64,000 bases of DNA from an uncultured Clostridia bacterium (lineage in GTDB: Bacteria; Bacillota; Clostridia; TANB77; CAG-508). The notes beneath the pieces were generated by a model. It saw only the letters and a program-made list of their open reading frames with translations, did no database searches and was not told the DNA's origin. This document shows, piece by piece, positions 42,867 to 52,159 of the stretch; positions within the stretch are counted from its first letter, which is position 1; each line of letters opens with the position of its first letter. The translations under genes and the position numbers were made by a program. The stretch spans positions 11,827-75,826 of the forward strand of contig CAKPCF010000006.1 of NCBI GenBank assembly GCA_934141445.1. The letters are read 5' to 3'.

Positions 42867-44771
42867 TTAATACTTAACAACCAATTTATCTATTTTACTT
42901 CTAATATATTTTTCCAATTTATTCATAAAAGTTGCTGAGTCGATTTCTTTTTTTGCAACCATGTCTAATCCTTTTTCCCAACTAGCAGTAAGATTTGGAT
43001 TTAGCATATCTGGTATTGTTTTTAAAGTAATATCATATATCATTTCACCTTTTTGAGTTGGGGTTATTATTTGTGTTTTGCTATTTATCTCAATATATTG
43101 AATTCTTTCCAATTTTTTAATTATCTCAGCCCTAGTAGCACTTGTACCAATTCCAGCACCTTTAATTTGTTCTCTTAAAGCTTCATCTTCAATTAACTTT
43201 CCTGCATTTTCCATTGCTAAAATCATTGAACCTGAATTATATCTACTTGGTGGAGTAGTTTCAGCCTCTTTTATTTCATAATTCAATGCTTCAATCTCTT
43301 GGCCTTTTTTTAAATTTGCAAGAATAGTTAAATTTTCACTCGAATCCTGGTCTTTAGTTTTATTTTTTAATACTTCCAAATATCCTTGATTTAAGCAGAC
43401 TTTTCCACTTGCTGTAAACAATTCTTTTTCCACCTCAACACTTGCAGAAACTTTACTATATTCTGCTGGTGGATAAAAAATTGCAATAAATCTTTTTACA
43501 ATAAGTCTATATACATTCTTTTTTAAGTCATCTAATTTATCATAATTTTCAAATCCTTGTCCTGTTGGAATTATTGCATAATGGTCTGTGATTTTACTAT
43601 CATTTACATACTTTGTTTTTATTAAATCTGTACTATATTTTTCTTTAATCATTTTGTCTACATAGCCGTGAATTTCTTCATCTTTAAAATTTCTATATAT
43701 TCCGTTTAAGTTATTTCCAATAACTTTTGCAATTGCTGTTGATAAAACTCTTGCATCAGTTCTAGGATATGTAACTAATTTTTTTTCGTATAATTCTTGT
43801 ATTATTTCCAAAGTTTCATCTGGTTTTATTTTAAAATTTTTTGTACATTCATTTTGAATTTCAGCTAAATTAAATAATAATGGTGCATTTTCCTTTTGTT
43901 TTGATTTCTTTACTTCTAGTACTTTTCCTTTTTTGCCAGCTAAATATGAAATAAATTGTTTTGCATTTTCTTCTTTTTTAAAGCCAGCATCATTATATAA
44001 AATAGGTGATTCATATACTTTTGAATTTTCATTTACTTTCCAATCAGCCTTAAAAGATGATGTACTTTCTCCAAATTCTCCAGTTATTTTATAATATTTT
44101 GTTTTGACAAAGTTTCTTATTTCTCTTTCTCTTGAAACAACCATTCCAAGTACACAAGTCATAACTCTACCAACTGAAATAGAAATTTTATCTTCATTCA
44201 AATCTTTTGCAATCCTTCTACCATAAATAATTGAAAGTAATCTTGAAAAATTTATTCCTATTAAATAATCTTCCTTAGCCCTTAAATAGGCTGAAGCTGA
44301 TAAGCTGTCATATTCTTCCCAACCCTTAGCTTCTCTTATACCTTTCAAAATTTCTTCTTCTGTTTGAGAATCTATCCAAACTCTTTTTCTAATCTTGCTA
44401 TCTGGCACTCCAACCATATCATCTACTAATCGATATATATATTCTCCTTCTCTTCCAGAGTCAGTTGCAATATATATTTCTGTAACATCTTCTCTTGTTA
44501 AAAGCCCTTTAATTACATTAAATTGTTTTTCAACAGCTGGAATTACTTCATATTTGTATTTTTCCGGCAAAAATGGTAATGTGTTTAGAGTCCATCTTTT
44601 CAAATTTTCATCATACTTTTCAGGATAAGACATAGTTACCAAATGACCAACACACCAAGTAATAACCCACTCATTACCTTCTATATATCCATTTTTTCTA
44701 GTTGTATTTAGTTTTAAAACTTTTGCAAATTCCATTGCTACTGATGGTTTTTCTGTAATTAGTACTTTCAT
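42867..44771 (-). CDS. topB: DNA topoisomerase III
   Basis: Type IA topoisomerase that decatenates and relaxes DNA through single-strand cuts. Toprim domain at the start (KVLITEKPSVAMEFAKVL, and IATDSGREGEYIYRLV with the metal-binding acids). The active Tyr lies in KLVTYPRTDARVLST (about residues 330-345). Other motifs: SVGRVMTCVLGMVVSREREI (about 201) and GTSATRAEIIKKL. Length 634, ending without a C-terminal zinc domain, as in Firmicute TopB. AAAGGA precedes the ATG. Confidence 0.94.
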   Translation of the reverse strand: MKVLITEKPSVAMEFAKVLKLNTTRKNGYIEGNEWVITWCVGHLVTMSYPEKYDENLKRWTLNTLPFLPEKYKYEVIPAVEKQFNVIKGLLTREDVTEIYIATDSGREGEYIYRLVDDMVGVPDSKIRKRVWIDSQTEEEILKGIREAKGWEEYDSLSASAYLRAKEDYLIGINFSRLLSIIYGRRIAKDLNEDKISISVGRVMTCVLGMVVSREREIRNFVKTKYYKITGEFGESTSSFKADWKVNENSKVYESPILYNDAGFKKEENAKQFISYLAGKKGKVLEVKKSKQKENAPLLFNLAEIQNECTKNFKIKPDETLEIIQELYEKKLVTYPRTDARVLSTAIAKVIGNNLNGIYRNFKDEEIHGYVDKMIKEKYSTDLIKTKYVNDSKITDHYAIIPTGQGFENYDKLDDLKKNVYRLIVKRFIAIFYPPAEYSKVSASVEVEKELFTASGKVCLNQGYLEVLKNKTKDQDSSENLTILANLKKGQEIEALNYEIKEAETTPPSRYNSGSMILAMENAGKLIEDEALREQIKGAGIGTSATRAEIIKKLERIQYIEINSKTQIITPTQKGEMIYDITLKTIPDMLNPNLTASWEKGLDMVAKKEIDSATFMNKLEKYIRSKIDKLVVKY

Positions 44772-44898
44772 CTTTTATCCTTTCATGCAATCAATATATA
44801 AAAAGCAAGTATTACTACCTGCTAGCAATTATCTTTTCACATTGTGTATTATAACATACATTATTCTTAAAATTCAAACTATTTTATGATATACTGCA

Positions 44899-44932
44899 AA
44901 AAAAGAGGAACATTTCTGTGTTCCTCTTTTTA
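44899..44932. terminator. Terminator of the cohesin gene
   Basis: A 12-bp perfect stem (AAAAGAGGAACA / TGTTCCTCTTTT) with a 6-nt loop and flanking A/T runs, active in both directions. Confidence 0.88.
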
Positions 44933-44947
44933 TAATTTAATATTTAA

Positions 44948-45742
44948 TTATTTTACATCTTTCATGCTCTCATATTTGAAATATGAAATAGCAGCTATAA
45001 CTAAAACTACGAATATTGCTCTCATTGCAACATCTTCTGTTCCAGTATATGGTATATTATTATTAGAAGTTCCATTGTTTACTGGAACATTTGTATTGCT
45101 TCCAACTTTGTTTGAATTTACTGTTCCATTTACAGGTACATTAGCAATATTTGTATTATTAGTTTTATTTTTGTTTGCATTAACGTTTAATGTTAATGAT
45201 GGATTTGCTACATTAGTGTTTGTATTTGTTTTATTTTGGTTTGTATTTGTATTGGCAAGTGGAGCATCACCAATTGTAATTGTTGTTGCAATATCTGGTG
45301 CTGAAATTGGGCTTTCACTATTTGATGCTAAAATATTTGAAAGTGAAATTTGTCCAGTTTTTCCTGTTACGCCACTCTTTGTTTTAAATGTGATTTGGAA
45401 AATTTCTTCTTCTGTTTTTACAAATGATGTTTTGAAAATAATAAGTTTTCCAGTATCACTATTAAATTCATGTTGCCAAGAATTTAAGTCATCCATACTT
45501 GACTCACTAATTGTTTCAAAAACTGATGTATCATATTTTAAATAAGATGTTATTGAGTTAACACCATTTTGACCAGCATCAATATTTGAAATTTTTATTG
45601 TTACTGTAAATTCAGTTGCCTCCTTAACTGCTGTACTACTTGGTGTCATTGTTACTGAAAGGCTTGATGCATTTACAACACTAACAAGACTACAAACTAC
45701 TAATATCATTACTAATGTAATTATTAAACATTTCTTCTTCAT
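44948..45742 (-). CDS. Surface protein with a cohesin domain
   Basis: A 264-residue exported protein. After a signal peptide (CLIITLVMILVVCSLVSVVNA) comes one cohesin-type beta-sandwich (about 26-145; GVNSITSYLKYDTSVFETIS and IFQITFKTKSGVTGKTGQIS are typical), a Thr/Asn-rich linker of about 75 residues, and an LPxTG-like end: IPYTG, a hydrophobic helix and a charged tail. It is therefore probably attached to the wall or membrane. Cohesins bind dockerins; the gene just upstream encodes a dockerin-bearing peptidase. The start is ATG 45742 after AAAGGAG (11-nt spacing); longer frames carry no good site. It may have its own promoter (TTGATT, TATTCT). Confidence 0.85.
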   Translation of the reverse strand: MKKKCLIITLVMILVVCSLVSVVNASSLSVTMTPSSTAVKEATEFTVTIKISNIDAGQNGVNSITSYLKYDTSVFETISESSMDDLNSWQHEFNSDTGKLIIFKTSFVKTEEEIFQITFKTKSGVTGKTGQISLSNILASNSESPISAPDIATTITIGDAPLANTNTNQNKTNTNTNVANPSLTLNVNANKNKTNNTNIANVPVNGTVNSNKVGSNTNVPVNNGTSNNNIPYTGTEDVAMRAIFVVLVIAAISYFKYESMKDVK

Positions 45743-45864
45743 AAAATTATATTCTCCTTTACTATTATAGAATAACATTTTAATTTTCAAAAATCAACCC
45801 CTATTTTTCTATTTTTCTTTACATTTTATTTACAAATGTAACACACTTCTTCTTTTTATTCATG

Positions 45865-48003
45865 CTATATACTAGCAAATATTGATAACAATTTAGAAAA
45901 ATCAACAATATTTACATCTCCATCATTGTTCATATCAGCTCCTCTATAAGCATTTCCAGTAAGTTCAAATCCTTTTTTCTCACTAATATGAAGTAAAATT
46001 TTTGAAAAATCAACAATTGTAATCTCTCCATCACCATCTAAATCGCCTCTAACAATTATAGTATATGTTTTTTCATCATCTTTATTTTTAAAATTTACTT
46101 TCATTCCTGTTTTTACTAATTCTTTGTTATCAACTACTTCATTATTATCAGAATCTATAAAGTGTATATTTGTAGCATTACTTAAAATATTTTCTTTAAA
46201 TTTTTCAATACTTGTATTACGATTTATTTTTGTAACATATTCATCATCAAACATATAATAGTCTGATAATATTTTTAATTCTTCTTTAGTATCTTCTTTT
46301 GGCTCATCTGGTTTATCAGTTGGTTTATCTTCATTTCCTTTAACTTCTTCTACTGTTGTAAAAGCTTTTATACATGTATCTGCTGTTGTCATATCAATTC
46401 CATTGATTGTTAAATCACTTAATTCAAACCATTTTTCACCATCTAGTGAAATAAAACTATCACCTTTTTCAGACTCTACATATTCATAAACAGTATCCTT
46501 AATTTGAGCTTCTATTGGTATAAAAAATCCTGAACCTTGTTCACCTATTTGTTTTAATACAACTGCAAATTTTTCACCTGTTATTTTTGTAGGTGTTATA
46601 TCAACTCTTGTATATCCTGGGCTTAATGTTTTTGTTGTTCCAACCTTTATCAAATCACCATCTTTTAATGATTCACCAGTAGGATTTACATATATTTCAT
46701 AAGATGCATATTGAATATTTGAAATTCCTATATTACTTAAAGTTTCTATCTCATTATCATTTTGTTTTCTATTATATACACTTGCAATTAAACCTGCATC
46801 TTGGCTAGAATCTCCTATATGATATATTCCACCATAAAAGTCGTTTTGATAAAGATTTGTATAATCAACTTTATTAGATGAACTTACACCAAACAAACTT
46901 GTTTCAATTAAAACATCATCATAAGAAATATAATAATATCCCTTATCCATTACTGTTGTTCCATAAGAATTTAATACTATATAAGCACCATCATTTTTAG
47001 GTTGATGTTTACCATTAAAATTTTTTCTACTATAACTATCATCCCAACCGACAATTGTAATAGCATGGTCTCTTTTTAAACTTGTGTTATCACAATAATA
47101 TGCTGTTGACAAAGCCACATCTTCTTCATTATCATAGTATTCTTTATCATTTGCAGCAGTAACTGCGGCAATAGCTCCATAATTTATAATATGATTTTTT
47201 ATAACATTTCTAATTGCTTTTACTTCATCAGATGTATATTCAACTCGTGAATCATCATAATAACTTACATTTCCATTGCTATCATACTTTTTATAAATTG
47301 TTGGTAAAACTTCATATCCAGTTGCTATTGTATCAACTTCTTTATCTATCTCGCTTAGATTTATTCTTTTTTCATTGTCTTCAAATGGCATATCCTTTTC
47401 TAAAACAGCACCCTCGCCATTTATTAAATAGTTAAATGATACATTTGGAATACCACCATCTCCTGCTTCCCTTTTATATCCTTTTAAATTAGTACCATCT
47501 AAAAAAGTTCTAGAAGTTGCGTAATCTAAATGTCTTGTTGAAAACCTTGCCGTTTCTTCTTGTTTTTTACTTAAACCAACATTAGTTTCTAATGATGATA
47601 TTGTAGCAAAAGCCCAACATTCATTAGTACTCCATTGATTTTTTACATCAACCTTTATATCTTCATTTAGATTATATGAAGTTTTATTATAATTAGCTGA
47701 TACACTTTCCAATGAATAATTCATTTTTCTGTTTTTTAAATCACTCAATATACTTGGTACATTATCTTTTGTAAATTCAGCAATTAGTTCATCTGAAAGT
47801 TCTACATTATATGTATTTGGCATTGGTGTATTTAATCTTTCTTCTGTGCTTAATTCTAGCCACTTTTTAAATTCTGTAGAATACTTTGCTTCAAAATCAT
47901 TTGCTTCTGTTGCAAATGCAGAATTTGAAAGTAAAATCCCAGAGAATATTGCTCCTGCACAAATAACTTTCATTTTATTTGGCACATTTTTAATTAACTT
48001 CAT
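45865..48003 (-). CDS. Secreted papain-family (C1A) cysteine peptidase with dockerin domain
   Basis: A 712-residue exported protein. Signal peptide (KVICAGAIFSGILLSNSAFA), N-terminal region to about 110, then a C1A peptidase: oxyanion Gln and catalytic Cys in VKNQWSTNECWAFATISSLE (about 117-136), His in RDHAITIVGWDDSY (about 312), Asn in YIVLNSYGT (about 340). A beta-rich part (about 390-540) follows, an acidic linker, and a C-terminal type I dockerin with two Ca-binding repeats: DLDGDGEITIVDFSKILLHI and DMNNDGDVNIVDFSKLLSIF. It probably docks on the cohesin protein encoded next to it. GAGAG precedes the ATG. Confidence 0.9.
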   Translation of the reverse strand: MKLIKNVPNKMKVICAGAIFSGILLSNSAFATEANDFEAKYSTEFKKWLELSTEERLNTPMPNTYNVELSDELIAEFTKDNVPSILSDLKNRKMNYSLESVSANYNKTSYNLNEDIKVDVKNQWSTNECWAFATISSLETNVGLSKKQEETARFSTRHLDYATSRTFLDGTNLKGYKREAGDGGIPNVSFNYLINGEGAVLEKDMPFEDNEKRINLSEIDKEVDTIATGYEVLPTIYKKYDSNGNVSYYDDSRVEYTSDEVKAIRNVIKNHIINYGAIAAVTAANDKEYYDNEEDVALSTAYYCDNTSLKRDHAITIVGWDDSYSRKNFNGKHQPKNDGAYIVLNSYGTTVMDKGYYYISYDDVLIETSLFGVSSSNKVDYTNLYQNDFYGGIYHIGDSSQDAGLIASVYNRKQNDNEIETLSNIGISNIQYASYEIYVNPTGESLKDGDLIKVGTTKTLSPGYTRVDITPTKITGEKFAVVLKQIGEQGSGFFIPIEAQIKDTVYEYVESEKGDSFISLDGEKWFELSDLTINGIDMTTADTCIKAFTTVEEVKGNEDKPTDKPDEPKEDTKEELKILSDYYMFDDEYVTKINRNTSIEKFKENILSNATNIHFIDSDNNEVVDNKELVKTGMKVNFKNKDDEKTYTIIVRGDLDGDGEITIVDFSKILLHISEKKGFELTGNAYRGADMNNDGDVNIVDFSKLLSIFASI

Positions 48004-48038
48004 TTTATTCTCTCTTTCTTAAGTTAAAATATATTTAT

Positions 48039-48067
48039 ATTATAAACAGTTTTTTTCAATCTATCAA
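48039..48067 (-). promoter_or_regulatory. Sigma-A promoter of the dockerin-peptidase gene
   Basis: Minus-strand TTGATA (48067-48062), 17-nt spacer, TATAAT (48044-48039), about 35 nt before the ATG at 48003. The rest of 48070-48250 holds no gene that I can see. Confidence 0.85.
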
Positions 48068-48293
48068 GTGTAAAGTCTTCCTTTTCTAGTGTCAAAGTAT
48101 TTTCAGCTTATTTCTTTTACTACGGCTATATTCTTTTGCTTTTAAAGAACAATTTAATATTAAATTTTAATTACATCTAATTTTAAACATTTATTTTTGT
48201 TACAAAATTGTAACTTTTTTTTAATAAATATGATATGTATATTTATTTCTTTTATTGTATAATATAAGTATACGAAAGATTGAGGGAGTTTTT

Positions 48294-49412
48294 ATGAGCA
48301 TTAGTTCAACTTTAAAAAAAGAAGGAATTGAAGTAATAGGTCCTTTAAATATATTAGAAATAAATAAAATAGCATCAACAATTTCAGAAAAATTATGCAA
48401 TACTTTTCCAGAACACAATTTAGACCAAAGTAAACTTTTTTCATCTATAGCTCGTTTAAATATGTATGTAGCTAAATTTCCTGGTAATGATGCTATTGCT
48501 AAATATTTTTATAAAAATAATTCTATCTATTTTAGTAATAAAATGAATTTAGATGATTTAAATACTCTTGCAATTCATGAATGTATACATTTTATTCAAG
48601 AACAAAAAAATAAATCAGGAAAGCTTATAAGACTTGGCCTTTATAATTTAGAAGGAATTAAAAGTTCAGGTATGGCTCTAAATGAAGCTGCCGTTCAACT
48701 TATGGCTTCAAAAGCTTCAAACGCTGAAACAGATAATGTACGTTATTATGGGATGAATTTTTCTACAGAAAGTCCTGATTTTTACCCTTTGCAAACAGCA
48801 CTAATACGCGAGCTTGCATATTTTACAGGTACATACCCACTATTTCACAGTACACTATTTAGTAATGATGTATTTAAAAATACTTTTATTGCTAAATCAA
48901 GTAAAAATACATTTAATGAAATCGAAAATAATTTTGATTTACTTGTACATTATGAGTCTGAACTTTCAAAAGTTACATATAAGCTTTCTACTTGTAGTGA
49001 AAGTGCAAAAGTTTCTCTTACAAATAAAGCAAATAAATTACGTCAATTGATTTTTAATACTACTTTATCTACACAAAACACAATTTTATATGATTGCTTT
49101 ACTAAAGAATTTGAAAATATAAGAGATAAAGAAAGTTTAAATACATTTCAAACAAGAATTTATAATTTTAAAAACTTTCTAATCAATGCAGAAAATTACA
49201 ATTATTATCATGATTTTTATTGTGATATGATGAATAAACTAGAATCCAAACGAGAACTTATTGAAAAATATGGGATAATATACTTAACTGATGATGGTCA
49301 AAATTCCCTCTCACTAATTGATAGAAATTCTTACAATATATCATTTTTCAGAAAGCTTTTTTCAAAACTTTCATTACTAGTTGAGGAAAAAATTCGTGAC
49401 AAAGATTTATAA
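48294..49412 (+). CDS. Putative zinc metalloprotease-like protein (HExxH)
   Basis: A 372-residue soluble protein. HECIH (in LAIHECIHFIQEQK, about residues 96-109) fits the zinc-binding HExxH pattern and a downstream GMALNEAAVQLMAS (about 125) could supply the third Glu ligand, the gluzincin plan. The remainder is helical with no recognised domain; no signal peptide or membrane segment. GAGGGAG lies just before ATG 48294, and a TATAAT at 48258 is its likely -10 box, with a poor -35. Function unknown; activity is inferred from the motif only. Divergent from the dockerin peptidase. Confidence 0.6.
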   Translation: MSISSTLKKEGIEVIGPLNILEINKIASTISEKLCNTFPEHNLDQSKLFSSIARLNMYVAKFPGNDAIAKYFYKNNSIYFSNKMNLDDLNTLAIHECIHFIQEQKNKSGKLIRLGLYNLEGIKSSGMALNEAAVQLMASKASNAETDNVRYYGMNFSTESPDFYPLQTALIRELAYFTGTYPLFHSTLFSNDVFKNTFIAKSSKNTFNEIENNFDLLVHYESELSKVTYKLSTCSESAKVSLTNKANKLRQLIFNTTLSTQNTILYDCFTKEFENIRDKESLNTFQTRIYNFKNFLINAENYNYYHDFYCDMMNKLESKRELIEKYGIIYLTDDGQNSLSLIDRNSYNISFFRKLFSKLSLLVEEKIRDKDL

Positions 49413-49415
49413 AAG

Positions 49416-49487
49416 AAATAGGTTTTTAGTAGAAACTTATAGCCATTTTAGGTACACTAGTTTTCTATTAAAAACCTATTTTTATTT
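49416..49487. terminator. Bidirectional terminator between the 48294 gene and udg
   Basis: AAATAGGTTTTTA at 49416-49428 pairs with TAAAAACCTATTT at 49469-49481, and the stem continues imperfectly (TAGAAA / TTTTCTA). T runs follow on both strands. Confidence 0.75.
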
Positions 49488-50042
49488 TATAACATTTATT
49501 TCCTTTGCTTTTTCAATAACTAATTCTAAATCATTCCAAAAATCTATTTTTTTACTTTCATCTCTTAAAAGTGCTGCTGGATGAAAAGTAGGCATATACC
49601 AAATATCTTTTTTATTTATCCACTTACCTCTTGTTGATGTAATACCATATTCTGATCCTAAAATATTTTTTAATGCAGTATTCCCTAGTAATACAATAAT
49701 TTTAGGTTTTATTTCTATTACCTGTGCCCTTAAATAATCTAAGCAAGCATCTGCTTCTTCTTTTAGTGGTGTTCTATTATTTGGTGGTCTACATTTTACA
49801 ACATTGCAAATATAAACATCCTCTCTTTTTATACCAAGACCTTGAAAAGCCATATTCATTAACTTTCCAGCTTTCCCAACAAAAGGTATGCCTTCTCTAT
49901 CCTCGTCTGCTCCTGGTCCTTCGCCTATAAACATTATTTTTGCTTCTTTGCTTCCTGTTCCAAAAACAGTTTGAGTTCTATGTTTACACAAATCACATTT
50001 ATTACATTGTTTTATTTCTTGTTCTAATTGTTCTAAATCCAT
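49482..50042 (-). CDS. udg: Family 4 uracil-DNA glycosylase with iron-sulfur cluster
   Basis: Removes uracil from DNA. N-terminal cluster ligands: CNKCDLCKHR (about 14-23), with further Cys in NVVKCRPPNN and ADACLDYLR. The active segment IMFIGEGPGADEDREGIPFV (about 38-57) has the family GEGPG motif; the second motif is PTFHPAALLR (about 157-166). Length 186 is normal. Works with Dut at 18164 to keep uracil out of the genome. The 48294 gene is convergent; they share a terminator. Confidence 0.93.
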   Translation of the reverse strand: MDLEQLEQEIKQCNKCDLCKHRTQTVFGTGSKEAKIMFIGEGPGADEDREGIPFVGKAGKLMNMAFQGLGIKREDVYICNVVKCRPPNNRTPLKEEADACLDYLRAQVIEIKPKIIVLLGNTALKNILGSEYGITSTRGKWINKKDIWYMPTFHPAALLRDESKKIDFWNDLELVIEKAKEINVIK

Positions 50043-50085
50043 TTTCTCTTATTACTGCTTTCTTTTTTTACTTTTATAGAATTTT

Positions 50086-50206
50086 ATAATATATTTTCGC
50101 AATACCGAGTAAGCGATTAACCGAACAAAGTGAGTGCGAATGGAGCAATCTTCATATAAAATAAAAATATAAGATTGCGACACCAAGGTATAAGAAAATA
50201 TATTAT
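50086..50206. repeat. 121-bp structured element with 13-bp terminal inverted repeats
   Basis: ATAATATATTTTC (50086-50098) is the exact inverse of GAAAATATATTAT (50194-50206). Inside, ATACC pairs with GGTAT, and GCAATCTT (50145-50152) with AAGATTGC (50171-50178), giving a nested fold. The middle is GC-richer than its surroundings (CCGAACAAAGTGAGTGCG). It could be a MITE-like mobile repeat or a structured RNA. No open frame. Confidence 0.6.
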
Positions 50207-50214
50207 GATATTCA

Positions 50215-51000
50215 TTACAAACATACTACCATTACATTTCTCTTTGCATTTTCTTTTTCTAGTCTATATGAATAAAATTTATCATTATTACAAACAGAAC
50301 ACAAATTACTATCTATAATATTTTTTTCTTTTATTCCCAAATCTCTTAATAAAATTTTGTTAATTTCTACAGTATCAATTCTGTATTTTTGCTTGCCATC
50401 TATTATATCAGCTTTTTCAATAAAAGTATCTACTTTTTCTGTAAAAGAAAATATATTTTCACATAATTCCTTAACATCCTCATCAACTAGAAAATGACAT
50501 TTTCTAATACATGGAGATATACAGCAAATAATATCCTCCGTATTAGAACCATAATTATTTTTCATTTTAATTACTGTTTTTTCTACTATTTTTTGAAATG
50601 TTCCTTTCCAACCAGAATGTACATTTGCTATTACTCTATTTTTCGGATCAAATAATAAAAATAATATACAATCTGCATTTCTTGAAATAAGTATCTTATT
50701 TTTCTGATTTGTAATTAAACCATCAACATTTTCAAAATCTATATCTTCTTTATTTTCTCCTACGCATTTAACATTTGCAGTATGTCTTTGAATTGGAATG
50801 CATAAATTTTCTTCTTGTAAATTAAGTTCTTCACATAGTATTTTATAACTTTGATTTGATGATTCACCATAATGAGAAAAATCCACATTTTCTCCTCTTA
50901 ATGTGTATGCATTTTTCACACCATGTTTTAATAATCTTTTAAACTGTATATAATCTACATTTTCCCCTTTTACATATTTTATTTCAGAATTTTCAAACAT
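50215..51000 (-). CDS. pgeF: PgeF/YfiH-family purine nucleoside phosphorylase or laccase-domain protein
   Basis: Cu-oxidase_4/YfiH family; members edit peptidoglycan precursors (PgeF removes misincorporated serine) or act on nucleosides. Metal ligands are visible: PIQRHTANVKCV (about 80-91), SRNADCILFLLFD and IANVHSGWKGTFQKIVE (about 125), and ISPCIRKCHFLVDEDV (about 166). 261 residues is normal. AAGGTGGG precedes the ATG. Located 15 nt after alr, so the two wall-related genes are probably in one operon. Confidence 0.88.
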   Translation of the reverse strand: MFENSEIKYVKGENVDYIQFKRLLKHGVKNAYTLRGENVDFSHYGESSNQSYKILCEELNLQEENLCIPIQRHTANVKCVGENKEDIDFENVDGLITNQKNKILISRNADCILFLLFDPKNRVIANVHSGWKGTFQKIVEKTVIKMKNNYGSNTEDIICCISPCIRKCHFLVDEDVKELCENIFSFTEKVDTFIEKADIIDGKQKYRIDTVEINKILLRDLGIKEKNIIDSNLCSVCNNDKFYSYRLEKENAKRNVMVVCL

Positions 51001-51015
51001 AAATATTTCCCACCT

Positions 51016-52107
51016 TTATTCTGTAAATACTCTTGGAACTCTATCTGATATGGTAGATAAAATTTCATAATTTATAGTATTACATTTTTTGGCTACATCT
51101 TCAAGTTTTATTATATCATTATCCCAAATAAAAACATCATCACCAATTTTCGCATCAATGTCAGTAATATCTACCATAAATGAATCCATACATATTGTAC
51201 CTACAATACTTGCTTTTTTGCCATTTATTACAACTTCACCTTTATTGCTCAATTCTCTTCTAATTCCATCTGCATATCCAATGCCTACTGTTGCTATTTT
51301 CATTTCTTTTTCTGCTACAAAAGTTCTGCCATAGCTTATGCTAGTTCCTTTTTCAACAGTTTTTATAAATGAAATTTTTGATTTTAATTTTGTAATTGGA
51401 TAAAGTTTTATTTTATTTAATGTTGAATCACATGCTTCATATCCATACATAATTATACCTGGTCTTACTAAATTACATACTTTGCTTTCAAAATTCAAAA
51501 GCCCATTAGATGCTGATGAATGAATATATTTTATATTTGGAAAATATTTTTTTACAATTTCCACACCATTTTCAAAAATTTCTATTTGTTTTTCTGTAAA
51601 TTCTTTATCAACATCAGCTACTGCAAAATGTGTATAAACACCTTGAACATCTATATTAGAATAAGTTTTAATTTCACTTAAAAATTCTTCTAATTCTTTA
51701 ATCGCAATTCCAGTTCTACCCATTCCTGTTTCTAACTCTAAATGTACATTAAATTTATAATTGCATTTTGAAATTATTCTAATAAATTCTATACTTGCTA
51801 CTCCAACAGTTAAATTATATTTTTCGATATTAGCTATATCTTCCATAAACGGTTGATTTAGTACAAAAATTTCATTTTTGTATCCAATCTTTCTTAACTC
51901 AATACCTTCACTAACCATTGCAACAGCAACAATATCAAAATTTTTAATTAAATCTAAATTCTTATTTATATAAGTACCATAAGCATTTGCCTTAATAACT
52001 GGCATTAGCTTTTTATCTTTCACATAGCTTTGAATATTATTTATATTCTTTAAAAAAGCATTTGTACTTACCTGTAAAATTGTTTGTCTTTCCATAACAA
52101 ATTCCAT
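51016..52107 (-). CDS. alr: Alanine racemase
   Basis: PLP enzyme making D-alanine for peptidoglycan. PLP-binding Lys in MPVIKANAYGTYI (about residue 39) and catalytic Tyr in GTSISYGRTFVAEKE (about 266); GVYTHFAVADVD, SSASNGLL and VRPGIIMYG are conserved. Length 363 from the first ATG. That ATG at 52107 and another at 52095 are both possible; no strong ribosome site marks either, so the exact start is open. Same direction as addB upstream (52 nt gap) and pgeF downstream. Confidence 0.93.
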   Translation of the reverse strand: MEFVMERQTILQVSTNAFLKNINNIQSYVKDKKLMPVIKANAYGTYINKNLDLIKNFDIVAVAMVSEGIELRKIGYKNEIFVLNQPFMEDIANIEKYNLTVGVASIEFIRIISKCNYKFNVHLELETGMGRTGIAIKELEEFLSEIKTYSNIDVQGVYTHFAVADVDKEFTEKQIEIFENGVEIVKKYFPNIKYIHSSASNGLLNFESKVCNLVRPGIIMYGYEACDSTLNKIKLYPITKLKSKISFIKTVEKGTSISYGRTFVAEKEMKIATVGIGYADGIRRELSNKGEVVINGKKASIVGTICMDSFMVDITDIDAKIGDDVFIWDNDIIKLEDVAKKCNTINYEILSTISDRVPRVFTE

Positions 52108-52159
52108 TATATAAAATTTAGGTTTTTATTGGCTACACCTATAAACCATTATCAATATA

